Origin: Streptomyces caniscabiei
GTDB taxonomy: Bacteria > Actinomycetota > Actinomycetes > Streptomycetales > Streptomycetaceae
NCBI RefSeq assembly: GCF_014930365.1
Contig: NZ_JABXWI010000016.1
Span: forward strand, 124,001-188,000
Length of the DNA: 64,000 bases
Reading direction: 5' to 3'
Shown here: positions 62,235 to 64,000 of the stretch, in pieces
Numbering within the stretch: position 1 is the first letter of the stretch
Layout: the number at the start of each line of letters is the position of its first letter
The notes under the pieces: model-generated
What the model was told of the DNA's origin: nothing
The model's database searches: none
Seen by the model: only the letters and a program-made list of their open reading frames with translations
Translations under genes and position numbers: made by a program

Positions 62235-62304
62235 CGATTCCTGCGGTGTGACGGCATCATTGCCGGAACCATGGTGTCCTCATGGCAGCTCGAAGGGATC
62301 AGGG

Positions 62305-64000
62305 ATGCTCCGCAAGGTACTGGTCGCCAACCGCGGCGAGATCGCCATCCGCGCGTTCCGCGCGGGCTACGAAGTGGGCGCGCGGACGGTCGCCGTCTTC
62401 CCCCACGAAGACCGCAACTCGCTGCACCGGCTCAAGGCCGACGAGGCCTACGAGATCGGTGAACCGGGCCACCCCGTGCGGGCGTACCTCTCCGTCGAGG
62501 AGATCATGCGCGCCGCCCGGCTGGCGGGCGCCGACGCCGTCTACCCGGGCTACGGCTTCCTCTCCGAGAACCCCGAGCTGGCCCGCGCGTGCGAGGAGGC
62601 CGGCATCACCTTCGTCGGCCCCAGCGCCCACATCCTGGAGCTGACGGGCAACAAGGCGCGCGCGGTGGCCGCCGCCCGCGCCGCCGGCGTACCCGTTCTC
62701 GGCTCGTCCGAGCCCTCCACCGACGTCGACGAACTCGTCCGCGCCGCCGAGGAGATCGGCTTCCCCGTCTTCGTCAAGGCCGTCGCGGGCGGCGGCGGCC
62801 GCGGCATGCGCCGCGTCGAGGACCCGGCGACCCTGCGCGAGTCCATCGAGGCGGCGTCCCGCGAGGCGGCCTCCGCCTTCGGCGACCCGACCGTCTTCCT
62901 GGAGAAGGCCGTCGTCGAGCCCCGTCACATCGAGGTGCAGATCCTCGCCGACGGCCACGGCAACGTCATCCACCTCTTCGAACGCGACTGTTCGGTGCAG
63001 CGCCGCCACCAGAAGGTCATCGAGCTGGCCCCGGCCCCGAACCTCGACCCCGCCCTGCGCGACCGCATCTGCGCCGACGCCGTCCGGTTCGCCCGGGAGA
63101 TCGGCTACCGCAACGCGGGCACCGTCGAGTTCCTCCTCGACCGCGAAGGCAACCACGTCTTCATCGAGATGAACCCCCGCATCCAGGTCGAGCACACGGT
63201 CACCGAGGAGGTCACCGACGTCGACCTCGTGCAGTCCCAGCTCCGTATCGCCGCCGGGGCCACCCTCGCCGACCTCGGGCTCTCCCAGGAGACCGTCACC
63301 CTGCGCGGCGCGGCCCTCCAGTGCCGCATCACCACCGAGGACCCCGCCAACGGCTTCCGCCCGGACACCGGCCGCATCAGCGCCTACCGTTCGCCCGGCG
63401 GCTCCGGCATCCGCCTCGACGGCGGCACCACCCACGCCGGTACGGAGATCAGCGCCCACTTCGACTCCATGCTGGTCAAACTGACCTGCCGGGGCCGGGA
63501 CTTCACCACCGCCGTCAACCGGGCCCGCCGCGCCGTCGCCGAGTTCCGCATCCGGGGCGTCGCCACCAACATCCCGTTCCTCCAGGCCGTCCTCGACGAC
63601 CCGGACTTCCAGGCGGGCCAGGTCACCACCTCGTTCATCGAGCAGCGCCCGCACCTGCTGACCTCCCGGCACTCCGCCGACCGGGGCACCAAGCTGCTCA
63701 CCTATCTGGCCGACGTGACGGTCAACAAGCCGAACGGCCCCCGCCCCGACCTGATCGACCCCGCCACCAAGCTCCCGAGGCCCACCGCCGCCGAACCCCC
63801 GGCCGGCTCCAAGCAGAAGCTCGTCGAACTCGGCCCCGAGGGCTTCGCCCGCTGGCTGCGCGAGTCCCCGACCATCGGCGTCACCGACACCACCTTCCGC
63901 GACGCCCACCAGTCGCTGCTCGCCACCCGGGTCCGCACCAAGGACATGCTCGCCGTCGCCCCCGTGGTCGCCCGGACCCTGCCGCAGCTGCTCTCCCTGG
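62305..64000 (+). CDS. pyc: pyruvate carboxylase (N-terminal part, runs off window)
   Basis: First 565 codons. Biotin carboxylase domain: VLVANRGEIAIRAFRAGYE, YPGYGFLSENPELARACEEA, KAVAGGGGRGMRRV (ATP grasp), ERDCSVQRRHQKVIELAPAP and FIEMNPRIQVEHTVTEEVTD. From about residue 525, GVTDTTFRDAHQSLLATRVR TKDML starts the carboxyltransferase domain, which distinguishes pyruvate carboxylase from acyl-CoA carboxylases. It makes oxaloacetate from pyruvate. ATG 62305 with AAGGGA upstream. Confidence 0.95.
   Translation, partial: MLRKVLVANRGEIAIRAFRAGYEVGARTVAVFPHEDRNSLHRLKADEAYEIGEPGHPVRAYLSVEEIMRAARLAGADAVYPGYGFLSENPELARACEEAGITFVGPSAHILELTGNKARAVAAARAAGVPVLGSSEPSTDVDELVRAAEEIGFPVFVKAVAGGGGRGMRRVEDPATLRESIEAASREAASAFGDPTVFLEKAVVEPRHIEVQILADGHGNVIHLFERDCSVQRRHQKVIELAPAPNLDPALRDRICADAVRFAREIGYRNAGTVEFLLDREGNHVFIEMNPRIQVEHTVTEEVTDVDLVQSQLRIAAGATLADLGLSQETVTLRGAALQCRITTEDPANGFRPDTGRISAYRSPGGSGIRLDGGTTHAGTEISAHFDSMLVKLTCRGRDFTTAVNRARRAVAEFRIRGVATNIPFLQAVLDDPDFQAGQVTTSFIEQRPHLLTSRHSADRGTKLLTYLADVTVNKPNGPRPDLIDPATKLPRPTAAEPPAGSKQKLVELGPEGFARWLRESPTIGVTDTTFRDAHQSLLATRVRTKDMLAVAPVVARTLPQLLSL

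Overview
The window looks like chromosomal DNA of a Streptomyces or very close actinomycete. Base composition is very G+C-rich with strong third-position bias. GTG and TTG starts are common, and many genes are joined by 4-base ATGA/GTGA overlaps. Gene content also fits: a mycothiol-type maleylpyruvate isomerase, LytR-CpsA-Psr protein, DUF2252, PASTA-less Ser/Thr kinases, a CYP157-like P450 and many TetR/GntR/IclR regulators. No rRNA, tRNA, CRISPR array or complete insertion sequence was seen. This is a mosaic of small catabolic, transport, stress and regulatory units, not one large biosynthetic cluster.

Layout. 1-5.4 kb (+): end of an unidentified gene, a glycine/sarcosine N-methyltransferase-like enzyme, an MFS transporter and a complete PAPS-forming set cysC-cysD-cysN without cysH. 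5.4-7.0 kb (-): a VOC protein, a DUF4863 gene split into two coupled halves, and a TetR regulator with a clear palindromic operator. 7.1-9.1 kb: a DEDD exonuclease and two hypothetical proteins. 9.4-13.1 kb (-): a compact operon of a carrier-less NRPS-type adenylating enzyme, a membrane ferric-reductase-like flavocytochrome and an enoyl-CoA hydratase. 13.6-17.4 kb: a TetR/aldo-keto reductase divergent pair with a readable promoter-operator, and an MFS transporter with a LacI-type operator. 17.4-22.2 kb: a damaged hypothetical gene, an APC permease and a YtcJ-type amidohydrolase operon, with a divergent TetR.

22.2-34.4 kb: RHS and IS256 remnants flank an aromatic-acid catabolic island. It holds an AAHS transporter, a Zn-type dehydrogenase, two FAH-family hydrolases, an extradiol dioxygenase, a signal-less NMT1-like protein, and GntR and IclR regulators. 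Gentisate dioxygenase, fumarylpyruvate hydrolase and maleylpyruvate isomerase form an operon with overlapping genes. A GTG-N4-CAC type palindrome recurs before each transcription unit and is a candidate GntR site. 34.4-41.9 kb: a DHA2-type exporter, DUF2252 and a group of small membrane proteins. 42.2-48.5 kb: LCP protein, DUF4394 secreted protein with an 11-bp phased repeat upstream, PucR regulator, stand-alone TrpF and an atypical P450.

48.5-64 kb: a 177-bp MITE-like palindrome, an amidohydrolase, an osmoprotectant ABC operon (TTG-started ATPase, two permeases, lipoprotein), an RpiR-type regulator, two transmembrane Ser/Thr kinases (one carrying a translated intergenic repeat), a Tat-exported GH78 rhamnosidase with LacI-type operators, and the first 565 codons of pyruvate carboxylase running off the right edge. 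Family assignments rest on reading motifs by eye; no database search was possible.
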